Below are positions 35,892 to 47,037 of a stretch of 64,000 nucleotides of DNA, in pieces (within the stretch, counting starts at the first letter, position 1; every line of letters begins with the position of its first letter). Source of the stretch: Rhizophagus irregularis (lineage: Eukaryota; Glomeromycota; Glomeromycetes; Glomerales; Glomeraceae); the NCBI RefSeq assembly GCF_026210795.1, contig NC_089443.1, positions 3,906,001 to 3,970,000 on the forward strand. Direction: 5' to 3'. The position numbers were made by a program, and so were the translations under genes. The notes under the pieces were generated by a model, which saw only the letters and a program-made list of their open reading frames with translations, was not told the origin of the DNA and did no database searches.

Positions 35892-36716
35892 TAGAATTTA
35901 TGGATCTTACTATTAGAAAAAACGTAAGGCGTGATTACTCTATAAATATTTTTATATTTTTATTATTTTTACTATTTTAAACCTACATTTTGATCGCTAG
36001 AATTATAGATTATTATTACAAGTATATTTTGAACATTATATTAATATTTTATTCTCACACAGATTTTAATACTTTTTTTAAATCATTTCTAATATATTTA
36101 AAATACCTTATTTCAAGTAATTTTTCAAAAAAAAAAAATCTTCATACCTAAAAGCAATTGACGAGTAAACATGGATTTAAGTTGCTATTTCATTGTATTG
36201 AGAAATCTTTGTTTATTACTAATATAATATTTTAAATTTTAAATTTTTCAAATACCCTTAGTTAATTTTTTAAGTACAACTGGATGACTAAGATTCAAAT
36301 TGTTGAACGAAATCAAATTTCTAGTTTAAAACTATTACTATAACCGGATAATTAATCGATTATAAGATATACTATAGGCGATTATTAACCTGTTGATATA
36401 TCTGATATATATTTCGCGTTTACATCGTGATTTTAAGCTCATTTTGCTTTCGCCAATTTGAATATTTAACAATCACGCCCTTAAAATTTCGCATTTTATA
36501 AAATTTTTCGCGTGCCGCGAGATGTCGATCATTTCGCAGATCAAACAATGTATTGAGTATTGACGTGTATAACATTGATATTTTATTAACGGACGCAACA
36601 TTTATTTTAAAATAAAATGATTAGTTTATTATTGATAATTTTATCATTGAAAAGAATTTAATATTATTTGTGTGCACAATTACCTATATGATTTAAGTTA
36701 ATTAATCTCGGTGTGA
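35892..36716. other. Intergenic, no gene seen
   Basis: AT-rich spacer. Words such as cggataattaatcgatta and tcatttcgcagat recur near 30,870-30,970, so parts of the flanks of copy D are related repeats. Confidence 0.35.
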
Positions 36717-37573
36717 CAGTGTTCGGAAATGACCTGGTCATTTGACCATTTTTCGGATTAGGAGTCATTTGGTCAAATGACACCCCATCATTTGGCATTT
36801 GGCATTTGAATTATTTGCGAAATGACAAATGCCAAATGATTGGGTATCATTTGACTGTCATTTGCGTCCTTTGTCATTTGGTCATTTGTCATTAAAATAT
36901 TTAAAGATTATTGGACAATTTATAATCACGTGATGTACAAAAAAGGAAGGACGTAATCGAAATAATCACAAACAGAATCAATTTCACCAAATTATTTATT
37001 TTTTACTGTAATCTGAAAATAATAAATAACACAACCATAATTATTAAAGTGATAATATCTGATATGTTATTTAAAATATATAATTTTATTATATAATTAT
37101 ATGCATAAATAAATATTATGGCCATCTTATGATTAAATAAAGACAACAATTATATATAAAAATGGTGAAAAATGGGATCCACTACATGTGTTACAATTAA
37201 ATATTTTATTGCAAAATCAATTAACTTTTATCTGTGTGGATAAAATGATCATTAGTGAAATAATTATAAGTGAAATAATCCTGTCTATAATAATATTATT
37301 AACAAATAATAACCTGTAAAATAATAACAAAATCACGTGATTAAAAAATCTTTACTACTATTGGAACTTTTTTGATTATATATATTAAACCAATTTTGTT
37401 TTAATATTTTTGTTTTCTTAATTAAAATAAACAAAATAATTAATAAAAATTCTCAGAATATTTAATATTTTTCAAATGACTTAAATGACAGGTCATTTGA
37501 GTTGCAAATAACAAATGACAAATGACTTGTCATTTGAGTCATTTGTTCATTTCAAGTCATTTGCCGAACACTG
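36717..37573. mobile_element. hAT-type non-autonomous element, 857 bp, 8-bp TSD
   Basis: Perfect target duplication cggtgtga at 36709-36716 and 37574-37581. The ends read cagtgttcggaaatgacc and, on the other strand, cagtgttcggcaaatgac; CAGTG ends with 8-bp duplications are diagnostic of hAT elements. Both subterminal regions (about 190 and 110 bp) are packed with GTCATTTG/CAAATGAC words in both orientations. The middle is plain AT-rich sequence without a transposase frame. Confidence 0.9.
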
Positions 37574-37707
37574 CGGTGTGAAGCAATGGGCTGTTGCTAG
37601 TTGCCATGTAAAAAGAAAATTGATCCAATTTTTCATAATTTTGTGTCTGTTGCCTTGCTGCGTTCATTTTAATATCGCCACTTTAAAAATTTTTATATAT
37701 CTGAAAG

Positions 37708-37850
37708 CAGTGTTGGCAAATTTTGAGGTCATTTCACTTTTTTGAAATGACCTTAGGTCATTTCGTATATGATCACGTGATATATTCATAGTAAAATCAT
37801 GACGTAATCAGGTCATTTAAAGGTCATTTCAAGGTCATTTGCCAACACTG
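37708..37850. mobile_element. hAT-type MITE, 143 bp, 8-bp TSD
   Basis: Perfect duplication tctgaaag at 37700-37707 and 37851-37858. The ends are cagtgttggcaaattttg and, on the other strand, cagtgttggcaaatgacc. The interior carries six aggtcattt-type words in both orientations and a tgatcacgtgat palindrome. It is related in TIR and motif to the element at 36717, only 134 bp away. Confidence 0.92.
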
Positions 37851-37858
37851 TCTGAAAG

Positions 37859-38869
37859 TGTCATAATGTTTTGTAGTAGTTGAACTTCAAATTTGCATGC
37901 CAAACTAGCTTCGTGTCGTTTTTCGGTGTGTTTTAATCTTTTCGAAATGAGCATCTCAAATCGATGTATTCTAATACTTAAAAATAGATACCAGAGTCAT
38001 AAAAAAGTATGTTTAAATTTTAATTACAAATATAATTTATTAAATCATGTTATTTTTCAGTCGATTAGGAAAGAATATGTGGGATTTTAATGACCGATCC
38101 AATATTGAAATCGTTATTAGTAGCATTAATTCCTATAGTATTCCTAATGTGATCGTTCGGTTTTTTAATGTCTGGTGCTTAGTAAAGTTTTAATATGCGC
38201 CCTTAAAAGTTTACTATACCTTTATGGTATTGCTTATTTATCATTTAAAAAAGAAAAATATTTTATATACGAGAAATAAGGTAATGCCACGATTAACCGT
38301 TCAATAAGCCGATCAAAAGTACTCAATTTTGATTTTGATCACATGTTAGGATTGGTTAATGGATTTTTGATCAAAAAATTCGATATTTTGTAATGTCCTT
38401 ATTAAGTTAGTATACTATTATAAAGACACCATATACTTATCATCGCTCACTGTCATTATCAAATGATGAATAATAAATAATAATTAGGATTTTTTTTCAT
38501 TGTATATAAGATGATTATAAATAGTAATGGATATACGTTGTGTGACCATATTGGCGTGCGATCGGGTATTCCGATCTAACGATGTTTTGGTACAACACTA
38601 ACATTTATAGTATACTATAATCCGACGTTGTGATACAGCTTTCTAAAGTTTTTAAACTTAAATTTAAATTGATTTAGATTTTAACATTATTGTGAAGATC
38701 TTCATTGATCACGAATTCCAAATTAGTAATCGAAATGATTCTAACGAAATAGAATTGAATTACAGCATTCATTACAGGTGCAAATGGCTTTATAATTCCT
38801 AAAGGAGCCAAATAAAAAAGAAAAATATAAAAAATTCATCCTTTCAAGACGTAAATAAATATGCAAGAA
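37859..38869. other. Intergenic, no gene seen
   Basis: AT-rich. No repeat, hairpin or convincing frame was found. Confidence 0.35.
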
Positions 38870-39980
38870 CAAAATACATTTAACTACCGTGCTTGATTCT
38901 AATACTATTTTTCCTATTCGTCTCCAACACACCTCAGGTTCTGTATACGTAGCAAATGTGACCTCAAATACTACCGGAGAGGTATTATTGAAAGAATTCG
39001 AAACTGGCGTTAGTGAATACGAACCATGTAAGCTTGTATATAACGGAAAGGACATACGACCTACAGACACTCTTGGAAAGCTTGGAATCAAGGTAAATGT
39101 CTATGAGATTGCGCTTAGTCATAAAATATTTATTTGTTGTTTGGAAGGAAAAGGAAAAGGATACACATGTACTTTATGTATTATTAATAATTAATGAATG
39201 GTTTGCCATTTTTGTTTAACCTTAGAAAGGTGATTTAGTTAAAGTAATATGGAGTGTATGGGAAAATTCTCTCACTATTCACCCATCATTAGTTGGAGAA
39301 GCTAAGGAAGCTACAAGGAGTTCAATGTTAATTTAATTTTTTTAGAAGTATTTTCGAAAAAACTTTGATATTATGAACAGATTAAAGAGAAGATCAAAGC
39401 CTAGAAAACGTACCCATTCATCGACAATTTCTTATTTTCGCTGACAAAAAATTACATAACTACCAAACCTTGTCATATTATAATATCCAAAAAAAATCTA
39501 CATTACATCTAAGATCTAAAGCAGTGATCTTTGTGAAAATGAAGACTGAAAAATCCATAGAACTGGAAGCAGAAACGAGTGATACAATTAATCAGATTAA
39601 ACAAAAATCTATGATAAATTACGCATTCTTCCTGATCAACAGTGTCTTACTTTTGACGGCAAGCAATTGAGTGATAAACATACTTTGTCGTATTATAGGG
39701 TCAAAAAAGATTACAGTATCCAAAAAAAAGTCAACATTGCATTTAGAGTATAAAACAATCACTATCTATGTGGAAATGAAGGGTATTAATGTTTCGTTTC
39801 TCGCCCTGAAAATTTAAGGGATAATGCAGATACTAAAGGCATGAAAGCACATGCTCAAAATTTGATTAAAAAACTAGTTCGCTTTCGAACAAAATTTAGT
39901 TAAATTAGGCGGAAATTCAAAGAATGAGAAAATTATAGAATTAAGAGTAGAGACATATAGCACAATCAAACAGGTTAAAT
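38870..39980 (+). pseudogene. Decayed ubiquitin-like repeat (polyubiquitin-like) gene
   Basis: At least three ubiquitin-fold units run in order. Unit 1 (to 39092, then 39227-39336 after a GT-AG intron) has KLVYNGKDIRPTDTLGKLGI followed by KGDLVKVIWSV. Around 39,380-39,660 a second unit shows IHRQFLIFADKKLHNYQTLS, YYNIQKKSTLHLRSK (ubiquitin's YNIQKESTLHL) and then a third start AVIFVKMKTEKSIELEAE (MQIFVKTLTGKTITLEVE). Its second half, LRILPDQQCLTFDGKQLS, lies in another frame. A further trace near 39,930 reads KIIELRVETYSTIKQVK. The diglycine ends are gone, no ATG opens unit 1 in frame, and frames shift, so processing to free ubiquitin is impossible. Internal units diverged strongly, which is unusual for polyubiquitin, normally kept identical by concerted evolution. 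Confidence 0.7.
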
Positions 39981-40129
39981 AACTATGTATAGTAAAATTC
40001 TCAATCATTTATTTTACCGCAATTTTGTTTTTTTATAATGTATAAAACTATAAAAGTATAAACAAATACCACATAATAATAAACAATTTGAATGTTAATG
40101 ATCATTTATTGCAAAAACTAGACCTAAAT

Positions 40130-40610
40130 TTTGTTATATGTTTAAAGCAATGACCCAAAAAATCTTACAACATACCAATCCGTAAAAGCTGAATCCAACA
40201 GGAGAGAATAGAATCTACAATATACAATAAAATAGGTTAGAAGACTCGAGTACTCTAAGTAAGCTTTGCAGAAAAGACAAATTCAAGCCCCCATGCCTAC
40301 TATCAACTGACATTAACGTATATCGTGAGTGATCAAACTCGTGCAGAGGTACTGTCACATTGATAATAAGACATGAGACCCACCACACCAAAGGGACGGG
40401 CCCCACATACAGAAGTCTGCGACATAGCTTGAGATTTTTCTCATTGAAGGTAACCAGACTACTAGAAGAGGAGGATAACCAAAGCACTCTAGGTGCACTA
40501 GTCCCTTGTACATCCCAGCTTAGTCATTTCCACTTACCAGAATATTTGAAAATATCATTATTGATTTCTATTCAGGTTTGTTGTTCATTTCCATTTTTAA
40601 CGAAATAGGG
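40130..40610. other. Unidentified island of higher GC
   Basis: Base composition changes sharply to near-balanced (for example gacgggccccacatacag) and returns to AT-rich after 40,610. A 90-codon minus-strand frame (40215-40487) covers it, containing LYVGPVPLVWWVSCLI, and an 82-codon plus frame overlaps. Neither is recognised. It could be transferred sequence, a relic of a transposon or a non-coding RNA. Confidence 0.35.
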
Positions 40611-41029
40611 CAAGTTTTCGTGAAACTTTTTTGACTAGGAGTGACTGAAAGACTTAAAATACTTGTGTTTCTAATGAGAAGTATTTATATTTTTTTAAAA
40701 AATAAAATACGAGTGCAAGAGTATTTTTTTAAAATAATAAAATACGAGTGCAAGAGTATTTTATTTTAAATAATAAAATACGTGCGCGAGTATTTTAAGG
40801 AAAAAAAAGTATTTTTTTTTAAAAAAAAAACGAGTGCGGAAAAGGTGATTTTTATAAGAATATTTCATGGGAAAATTTGATTTGAGCTTCTTGAGTCATT
40901 GATCACAATCAAAATTTGAGATTCCGATGCATGATTATTCTTCGCATGAATCATTTGATTATTTAAAAAATACTTGTTTATATTACTATATTAAAAAATT
41001 ATAAAATTATAGCAAAATATACTTTATGG

Positions 41030-41228
41030 ATATATTGGTAAACGTCAGTACGTCACTTCGTGACGACGTGACGTTAACCAATATAGTTACCACCGTACAA
41101 TACCTATATTATCAATGCAAATCATGCTCAAATAAACTATCAATATTCCAATATTGTACGCAAATAAACTATTGATGAAAATATCGGTTAAATAAAAACA
41201 GCATGATCCTATAGAGTGCGATAAAATG
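41030..41228. repeat. Dispersed repeat R1, copy 1
   Basis: Starts with a palindromic block (gtcacttcgtgacgacgtgac), then aaccaatata, ccgtacaatacctatattat and aaataaactatcaatatt units, and ends with gcatgatcctatag. Related copies lie at 50,690-51,200 and 54,130-54,400, all within 2 kb of F-box genes. 41,229-41,820 is AT-rich spacer without a gene. Confidence 0.7.
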
Positions 41229-41822
41229 GATAATTGTAACGCAAGTTATTCCCACAAATGTTACTAGTGACGTTGGAGCAAAATGGAATTTTTATATAAA
41301 CGAAGAAGAAAAAAAAAATAATTTGCGCCATTTTTAATTATTAGCTATGAAAAATTATTCAGGGCATCTGATTTACACATGAGCCAATTAGTATTCAATT
41401 TAAGATACTTTTTGCGTTAGGCTATTATGGAATACACATTTTGGTACACTATAAATCTCATATCAGCTCTTTAACTATGCAAAAATCATGTTAGAACGTC
41501 GTCAGAAAAAAACTTATCATGAAATAATATTTTCTAACAAATAGAACGCCATCACGAAAAAATTCTGGTGGAAAATCTTTATATTTATTGTATCGTGAGA
41601 TTACTATACGGAATAGTGGAATATTTCACTTGTATTAAATTTGAATTAGTTGGAATAAAGTAAAAAAAAAAAGAGTGCAATAAATAGAATCTTAAGAATT
41701 TTAAGAATTTTGGAATATTTAATCTATCAATAGATTATATAAACTAATTATTCATTATTTTTTAATTACTTGAAACACCAATAATTTCTACCCCCTAATT
41801 CGGATGGAATATTTAATTGAGG

Positions 41823-41854
41823 CGCCGAAACACTTCTCTTTATAAGTTTCGGCG
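41823..41854. other. Hairpin with 9-bp GC-rich stem
   Basis: cgccgaaac and gtttcggcg surround a 14-nt loop, 29 bp before the stop of the minus-strand fragment at 41883. It may be the end of a foldback element or a structure in the 3' UTR of that fragment. Confidence 0.45.
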
Positions 41855-41882
41855 TTTATTCTAAAACCTGTTGAGATACGCT

Positions 41883-42306
41883 CTATTCCCAATCCTCATC
41901 ACTGTAAAATGTATCGAGTGGCTCATCTCCATCATCTTGGTCTTCCTCCTCATCCTCCTCCTCATCCTCCCCCTCATCATCGGAAGTACGTCCTACCTTG
42001 AGCAATTGGATGTTCCTTGTCACTTGGGTCCATGTCTCCCAATCGGAAGAAACATTTCCCGAATTAATCCAATAACTAGGCGTAGTGGTCCAGAGTCACG
42101 TTTGCAATAAATAGCACCACATTTTCCAGAAGAATTACATTTTTCCATCATCGAAATTAAATAAAAAACTATTAGATGATGATTTCCAAACACCATCACC
42201 ATTCCAAACAAGTGGATTATAATTTATAACCTCCAATTAATTGATCTGAATCTTCAATTTTTGCTAGCCAGAATGCCAGATAGTGGCCCCTTTATCATCA
42301 CAATAA
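41883..42306 (-). pseudogene. TLDc-domain remnant and acidic C-terminal tail
   Basis: On the minus strand, from 42,306 down, fragments in different frames read NYCDDKGATIWHSG, AKIEDSDQLIGGY, NPLVWNGDGVWKSSSNSFLF and CGAIYCKRDSGP. This is the order of a TLDc domain (CDNKGPTVT..., GGYNPLxW, AIYxxxxxGPxFG), a family abundant in Rhizophagus. Below it an open frame to the stop at 41883 reads INSGNVSSDWETWTQVTRNI, then an acidic tail (DDEGEDEEEDEEEDQDDGDE, ending YSDEDWE). At least three frame changes or stops separate the pieces. The acidic tail may belong to a different gene fused by rearrangement. Confidence 0.55.
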
Positions 42307-42429
42307 TTATAAAATATGATAAATATTATAATCAGATTCATTCTACGAATATGTATTTTATTAACATAATATAATATTTTTTTTTTTATAAAAGTACATA
42401 AAATAATAAAATCATGTAATACAACAAAT

Positions 42430-43749
42430 CTAAACTATTGGCCTAAATTTACGATAATGGGCAGTCTTTTCACCATTATCGAAACCTGTAACCTTGAATT
42501 TCTTAATAACACCTAATTTAATATATTTTCTAATTATTTTCATATTTATATCATTCGTATCTAAACTATTAGCATCATATTTTACAATCATCAAAGAAAG
42601 AGGTTTTATTGGTACACGATTTTTCCAAATTGAGAGAATAGATTCTAATTCTTCTGGTAATAATTTTGATCTAGTATTATATAAATGATATAATACTAAT
42701 TCACAAGTATTTTTATTTGAATAATATAAGATCGCTTCCAATGCTTCCTTTTCACTAAAAAATTCACCACCACACCAAATATTAATAGATTCTAAAAATT
42801 GACAACAATTAAAAACCAATTTTAAAGTTTTTAATTCATTATTTTTAAATCCAGTAGAAAGTTTTCTAATATTTGGACAAAAATTAGCAATAGCTAAATT
42901 TAAAGAATTATCACTATCACCAGCATAATCACCTATATAAAATTCTTTTAAACTTTTACCGTTCATTTCCAAGAATTTTATTAAAGAATCATATTTTGAA
43001 CAAGAATATTGAATTTTTAAAATTTGTAATTGTGAAAAAGTAACATAAGTTGGAATTATATCTCTCAAATCTTTTCCTCTACCATAATGTATATCTAAAT
43101 ATTTTAAATTCTTTTGAACAGATATAAAATCTTTTAATCCATCAGAAATAACTTGACCAATAGTTATATCTAATGATAATATATTTTGACATACTTGAGA
43201 TAATTGATAAAAAAATTTTGTTGGAATATTGGAATTACAATGTAATTCTGTGAGATATTTTAAACAATTTTTTGATCCAGGGTAAAAATTAAAATTTACA
43301 CTTGGAGATTTCCAAAAAATTAATTTTTTTAAAGAAGTGATTTGTCTCATAAATAATTTACATATTTCTTGCATCACAATATTCGTATTATTGTTAAGAT
43401 CTCTTGTAAAAATATTTTGTTGATTACTATTTTTAATAAGATTCTTGATCATGTGATGAGCCTGATTAATTGATAGAACTTTACAAAATGTTGCATAATT
43501 GAAAATCGGAGGTTTTGAAGTTGGAGTTGGAATAATTATTTCATTTTTATTTAAAATTTCTTTTGACTCTTCCGGAAGACAAGAAATTAAGGTACAATAA
43601 TTTAAAGTATTATAATTCCAACCATCTCTCCAAAAGAATCTAACCGAAGATTCGCACCAAAGGCGATTGACCAATAAACATGAGTGTAAAGTTTCTTTTT
43701 CTAAATATTCAAAAATTTCATTAAGACAATCAATGGAAAGTTTTGACAT
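42430..43749 (-). CDS. F-box/LRR-like protein, short paralogue, 439 aa
   Basis: Single-exon gene starting MSKLSIDCLNEIFEYLEKET, an F-box (residues about 3-45) with the conserved CLLVNRLWCESSVRFFWRD. The rest is a solenoid of LRR-like strands (NLKYLDIHYG, QLQILKIQYS, ESINIWCGGE) ending KKFKVTGFDNGE. F-box proteins recruit substrates to SCF (Skp1-Cullin-Rbx1) ubiquitin ligases, and the solenoid is the probable substrate-binding part. It is about 40 residues shorter than the three other copies: after VQKNLKYLDIHYG it lacks the LPSLITKLPN-to-LQELxLS section, so about two strands of the solenoid are gone. The reading frame is intact. No target is known. Confidence 0.88.
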   Translation of the reverse strand: MSKLSIDCLNEIFEYLEKETLHSCLLVNRLWCESSVRFFWRDGWNYNTLNYCTLISCLPEESKEILNKNEIIIPTPTSKPPIFNYATFCKVLSINQAHHMIKNLIKNSNQQNIFTRDLNNNTNIVMQEICKLFMRQITSLKKLIFWKSPSVNFNFYPGSKNCLKYLTELHCNSNIPTKFFYQLSQVCQNILSLDITIGQVISDGLKDFISVQKNLKYLDIHYGRGKDLRDIIPTYVTFSQLQILKIQYSCSKYDSLIKFLEMNGKSLKEFYIGDYAGDSDNSLNLAIANFCPNIRKLSTGFKNNELKTLKLVFNCCQFLESINIWCGGEFFSEKEALEAILYYSNKNTCELVLYHLYNTRSKLLPEELESILSIWKNRVPIKPLSLMIVKYDANSLDTNDINMKIIRKYIKLGVIKKFKVTGFDNGEKTAHYRKFRPIV

Positions 43750-43915
43750 TTTTTTTTTGTTTTTAAAAAAGTTCTTTTTTTAAAAAAAAGTTTTTAATTT
43801 TTTGATTTTTTTTTTTATTTAAAAAAAAATTAACGAAAAAAAAAAAAAAGGTTTTAAAAAATGTAAATCGAACGTTTTTTACTTTAAATAATTAATAATT
43901 GTGTTACAAACTTAT

Positions 43916-44113
43916 GGAAAATCTTACCACACCACCCTCGGTTACACAGTGACATTTAGCGTCACATTGTCACGTGATATCCGCGTTCGCATTTTTTATA
44001 TTTATCTGAGGGACAGTTTTTTTTTGGTAGCCTGATCTCTATTTGTCACGCACATCGGACATCACACCCCAACAAATATTTGTGTAACCGAGGGTGGTGT
44101 GGTAAGACTACCC
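43916..44113. mobile_element. MITE, 198 bp, 27-bp perfect inner TIR and 9-bp TSD
   Basis: The word caaacttat flanks it at 43907-43915 and 44114-44122. After six variable bases (both ends begin GG), the arms tcttaccacaccaccctc... at 43922-43948 and 44081-44107 are exact complements over 27 bp. The interior carries a tttatatttatctgaggg core and a cacgtgat word, as in the elements at 3.7 and 53.1 kb. A 9-bp duplication suggests Mutator-like mobilisation. The perfect arms suggest recent activity. Confidence 0.88.
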
Positions 44114-44731
44114 CAAACTTATAGTCATGTGGATCATATTTAATGTAATACTAGGGGTAACTTATGTATCACTAAATCTGGAACCTGTTTATTATCTATA
44201 TTTGGTTATTTATCAAAAAATCCAATTTATTTAGGTTAAATTAAGGAACCGTAGTTTGAAACTTTTTGGACGAGAAAAGGATTTTATTTTTTACATAATT
44301 TAAAGCTTTTTTTGGGAGATTTAAATATTTTCATTATATATTAATAACTAGGAATAACTTGAATCTGGTTAAGTTAAGAACACAAGAAAAATATTTAAAA
44401 TTTTACTGGCTTAAAAATTATATGTATAATCGATTTAAAAAATCCCCTTAAGGGGCAAAAAACATGGTTTGGAAAATTTTTGACGATTTTTGACGATCAA
44501 AAAAAAGGGTTTCTTATTAATTTGTTCAACTAAAAAATGAAGATACCTTAAGGGTATATTAAATTCTTAATATATAATCAGCATATTTAATGGTAATTTT
44601 CATGTGTTAATTGTTTATATTACTCTCTCAGAATGGAAGTTGTACTCAAGGTGTATTTGTGACTGATTTAGTTTAAACAATCATAAATTTCGCATTTAAC
44701 AAATAAAAGTTAAAATGCCATTCATTGAAAA

Positions 44732-44950
44732 TTAACATAAAATATTGAACAAACCCATCATCATAATTACGCTAAACATCTGCGCGCGAACATAAGATTG
44801 TTCTTCTAATAATATTTTTTTTTCTTTTTCACGATCTACTTTACTCAACCGCATCTGAAAATTGCAAAATGACGCGTAATTTTGAACTCTTTTTACAAAT
44901 TCTTCATGACTTTTAGGAGATTGTTATGGCTCAGGTTCGACAGTATTCAT
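44732..44950 (-). pseudogene. Small coiled-coil/hydrophobic-tail protein, interrupted near its start
   Basis: The minus-strand frame begins MNTVEPEP, meets TAA at 44924-44926, then stays open to the stop at 44732. It encodes SPKSHEEFVKRVQNYASFCN, a charged helix LSKVDREKEKKILLEEQSYV and a hydrophobic end QMFSVIMMMGLFNILC. The amino-acid composition is protein-like, and the charged-helix-then-membrane layout recalls small ER or mitochondrial membrane proteins (for example part of TMCO1), but similarity is too weak to name it. An acceptor-like tttttttttag precedes the ATG, so an upstream exon is possible. Translation could also start at the internal Met before RLSKVD. Confidence 0.45.
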
Positions 44951-46189
44951 AGTTACTAAAAAAAAAATAAAATATTAATAAAGATCGAGTTTTTATACAA
45001 TTAATTTTATTACTTATATTCATATTTTCTTATGTCTAAATAGTTATAGTTATAATACTTACAATATTTTTATAAATAAAAGATCTAATAAAAAATTTTT
45101 AATATGTATTTATCGTGGCTAAGTAAAAAAAAATAATTGATTTTATTGATTTTATTTATTGAAATTAGCCAATCAAATTTGACTGGATGGCCGCAAGTAT
45201 TACTGCGACACACTCATTCACGTGATACATTTGCACGTAACAGTCGTAACAATCGTAACGATCAGTATAAATCAGGAGTCATCTTTTGAAATATTGATTA
45301 TGTATTGATGTTACATTTTTCACAATCATTTATCGAATTCTTTAAACTAGGAAAACGGAAACCGTTATTAAGTCCGGAGTGCGGGAATTATCGGGACATC
45401 CGGACATGACGTCATCAAACGTAGAAGTTATCGGACATTTTTTATTCTAAACTTACTTTATACTACGCCACAATTATTTTATTCACGAATTAAAGAAAAG
45501 TTTACATACATTGCTAAGCAAATATATAAAATACTTAATAAATTAATAAATATAATTACAGTAAATAACATAAACTTGATTACGTTACAAAATTATAAAA
45601 TTATCATACAAAGTTGAAGCGGAAATTAAATTTGGCAAATTAAAAATACTGCTGAAAACATAATTTACAGTAATATATTCCAATCACTATACGAGTTCAT
45701 TATTATTGTTTTTCAAATATTGGAAAACGATACCGAGATTCTTGTAATAAGGACCCAGGAATATACTTTGCTATAATTCTATAATTCCTACAGAAAGTTT
45801 ATTACCTTTTTTATATACTGGCTGACGTTATCATAAATTCCGGCCCCGAAAAAAATGCGGTTTTCTGCCATACCTTACATATTTTTTATTATAACGTGAC
45901 AACGGACTTTTTCGTAACGGCAAATGCAAACATTTACATATAACAAACCACAGTACAATATGTCGTAAAAAAAAAAATTACTCATATCACCAAACAAGAA
46001 GGACAAAATTGTATTACGCAAGATACTATAAGTAACGTTTATTAAATAGGAAATTAATATATTTGCTTGTGGTAAGCAATATATATTAGTCATGACTCAT
46101 AAGTCAATGAGTCATGACTAATCAATTTCGCGTCGCATCGCGTATAATTAGTTAATCATAGTTACTCAAAAACTATATAAACCTTTCCT
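44951..46189. other. Intergenic, no gene seen
   Basis: AT-rich spacer with GC-richer words at 45,360-45,440 (ccggagtgcgggaattatcg). No gene was found. Confidence 0.35.
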
Positions 46190-46430
46190 TTACCTTGCAA
46201 GTATCGCAATATTTTACTTTTTTTTCGCAATATTTACTTTTTTTCGCAATATTTTTTTTAATATCTATTTTTTTCATAATATTTTACCTTTTTTTTCACC
46301 TTTTTTTCGCAATATTTTACATTTATTTTCGCAATATTTTACTTTTTTTTTAATATCTATTTTTTTTCACAATATTTTTACCTTTTTTCACAATATTTTA
46401 CTTTTTTTAAATTATAATACTTCGCTTTTT
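46190..46430. repeat. Imperfect minisatellite of tttttcgcaatattttac
   Basis: About a dozen units of a 17-20 bp word combine a T-run with cgcaatatttta or cacaatattttac, interleaved with ttaatatctattttt. On the plus strand it is almost pure pyrimidine and A. Slippage expansion is likely. Confidence 0.7.
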
Positions 46431-46746
46431 TTTATAGGTTTATATATTATTTACTTTACAATAATAACAAAAAAAAAAAATTTTTCAGAAAGACTTCAAG
46501 AAGATGCAATGATTCTAGTATATTAAGGTATTGTTTTATCGTTAAAATGTTGTGAGGGTTTGAAAGGCAATATCCAAGTGCTTCTTATCGGGGCTTAACA
46601 AGTACTTGATGGGAGTATGATCTAGATGGTGAATTTTAAAATTCACTGTTGAGGAGGAACATACCTTTTCAATAGTATTTTAAAATCACCTGTTAAGGAG
46701 GAACACAACCTTTTTAACAGTCTTTTTGACATCTTTTTCACGCCAA

Positions 46747-47037
46747 TTATTTGTTCTCATTGAGGTCATTTTTGAATTCAGAGAACTGGAAGCACATCGT
46801 GGCCACAGTTTGTTGTCTTAGCATATGGGGACAGCTACTGTGAACGTTCTTCTCTGTTTTTAGGAGTTTCCAGATGATTACAAATCTTTGAGTGCAAGGC
46901 TTTGCTGCATGAATAACAGAAATTAGTGACTGTAACTTGGTGCAAACCTTGATGAAAACTAACAGTTGTGCATCGCTGAGATGCTGCGACCCTTTTGTTT
47001 TTCTGAAGGGCGTCTTTATATATTTCAGATTAAGCAA
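46747..47037 (-). mobile_element. Retroelement fossil, possible reverse-transcriptase fragment
   Basis: The minus-strand frame contains CTKLQSLISVIHAAKPCTQR, followed by a Leu-rich stretch. This resembles the end of a DIRS/Ty3-type reverse transcriptase (the L-SLIGKL-FAAKV-P-GR-FLRRL region). It is an isolated, broken and old fragment; no ends, partner domains or terminal repeats were found nearby. Confidence 0.3.

Noticed and set aside
38889-39194. Complete 101-residue ubiquitin-like gene
   Set aside because: The frame opens with GTG, reads into an intron at 39093 and has no ATG. It is part of the larger decayed repeat gene.
46180-46430. CRISPR-like array at the cgcaatatttta repeats
   Set aside because: No spacers of regular length. 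It is an imperfect AT-rich minisatellite in a eukaryotic genome.
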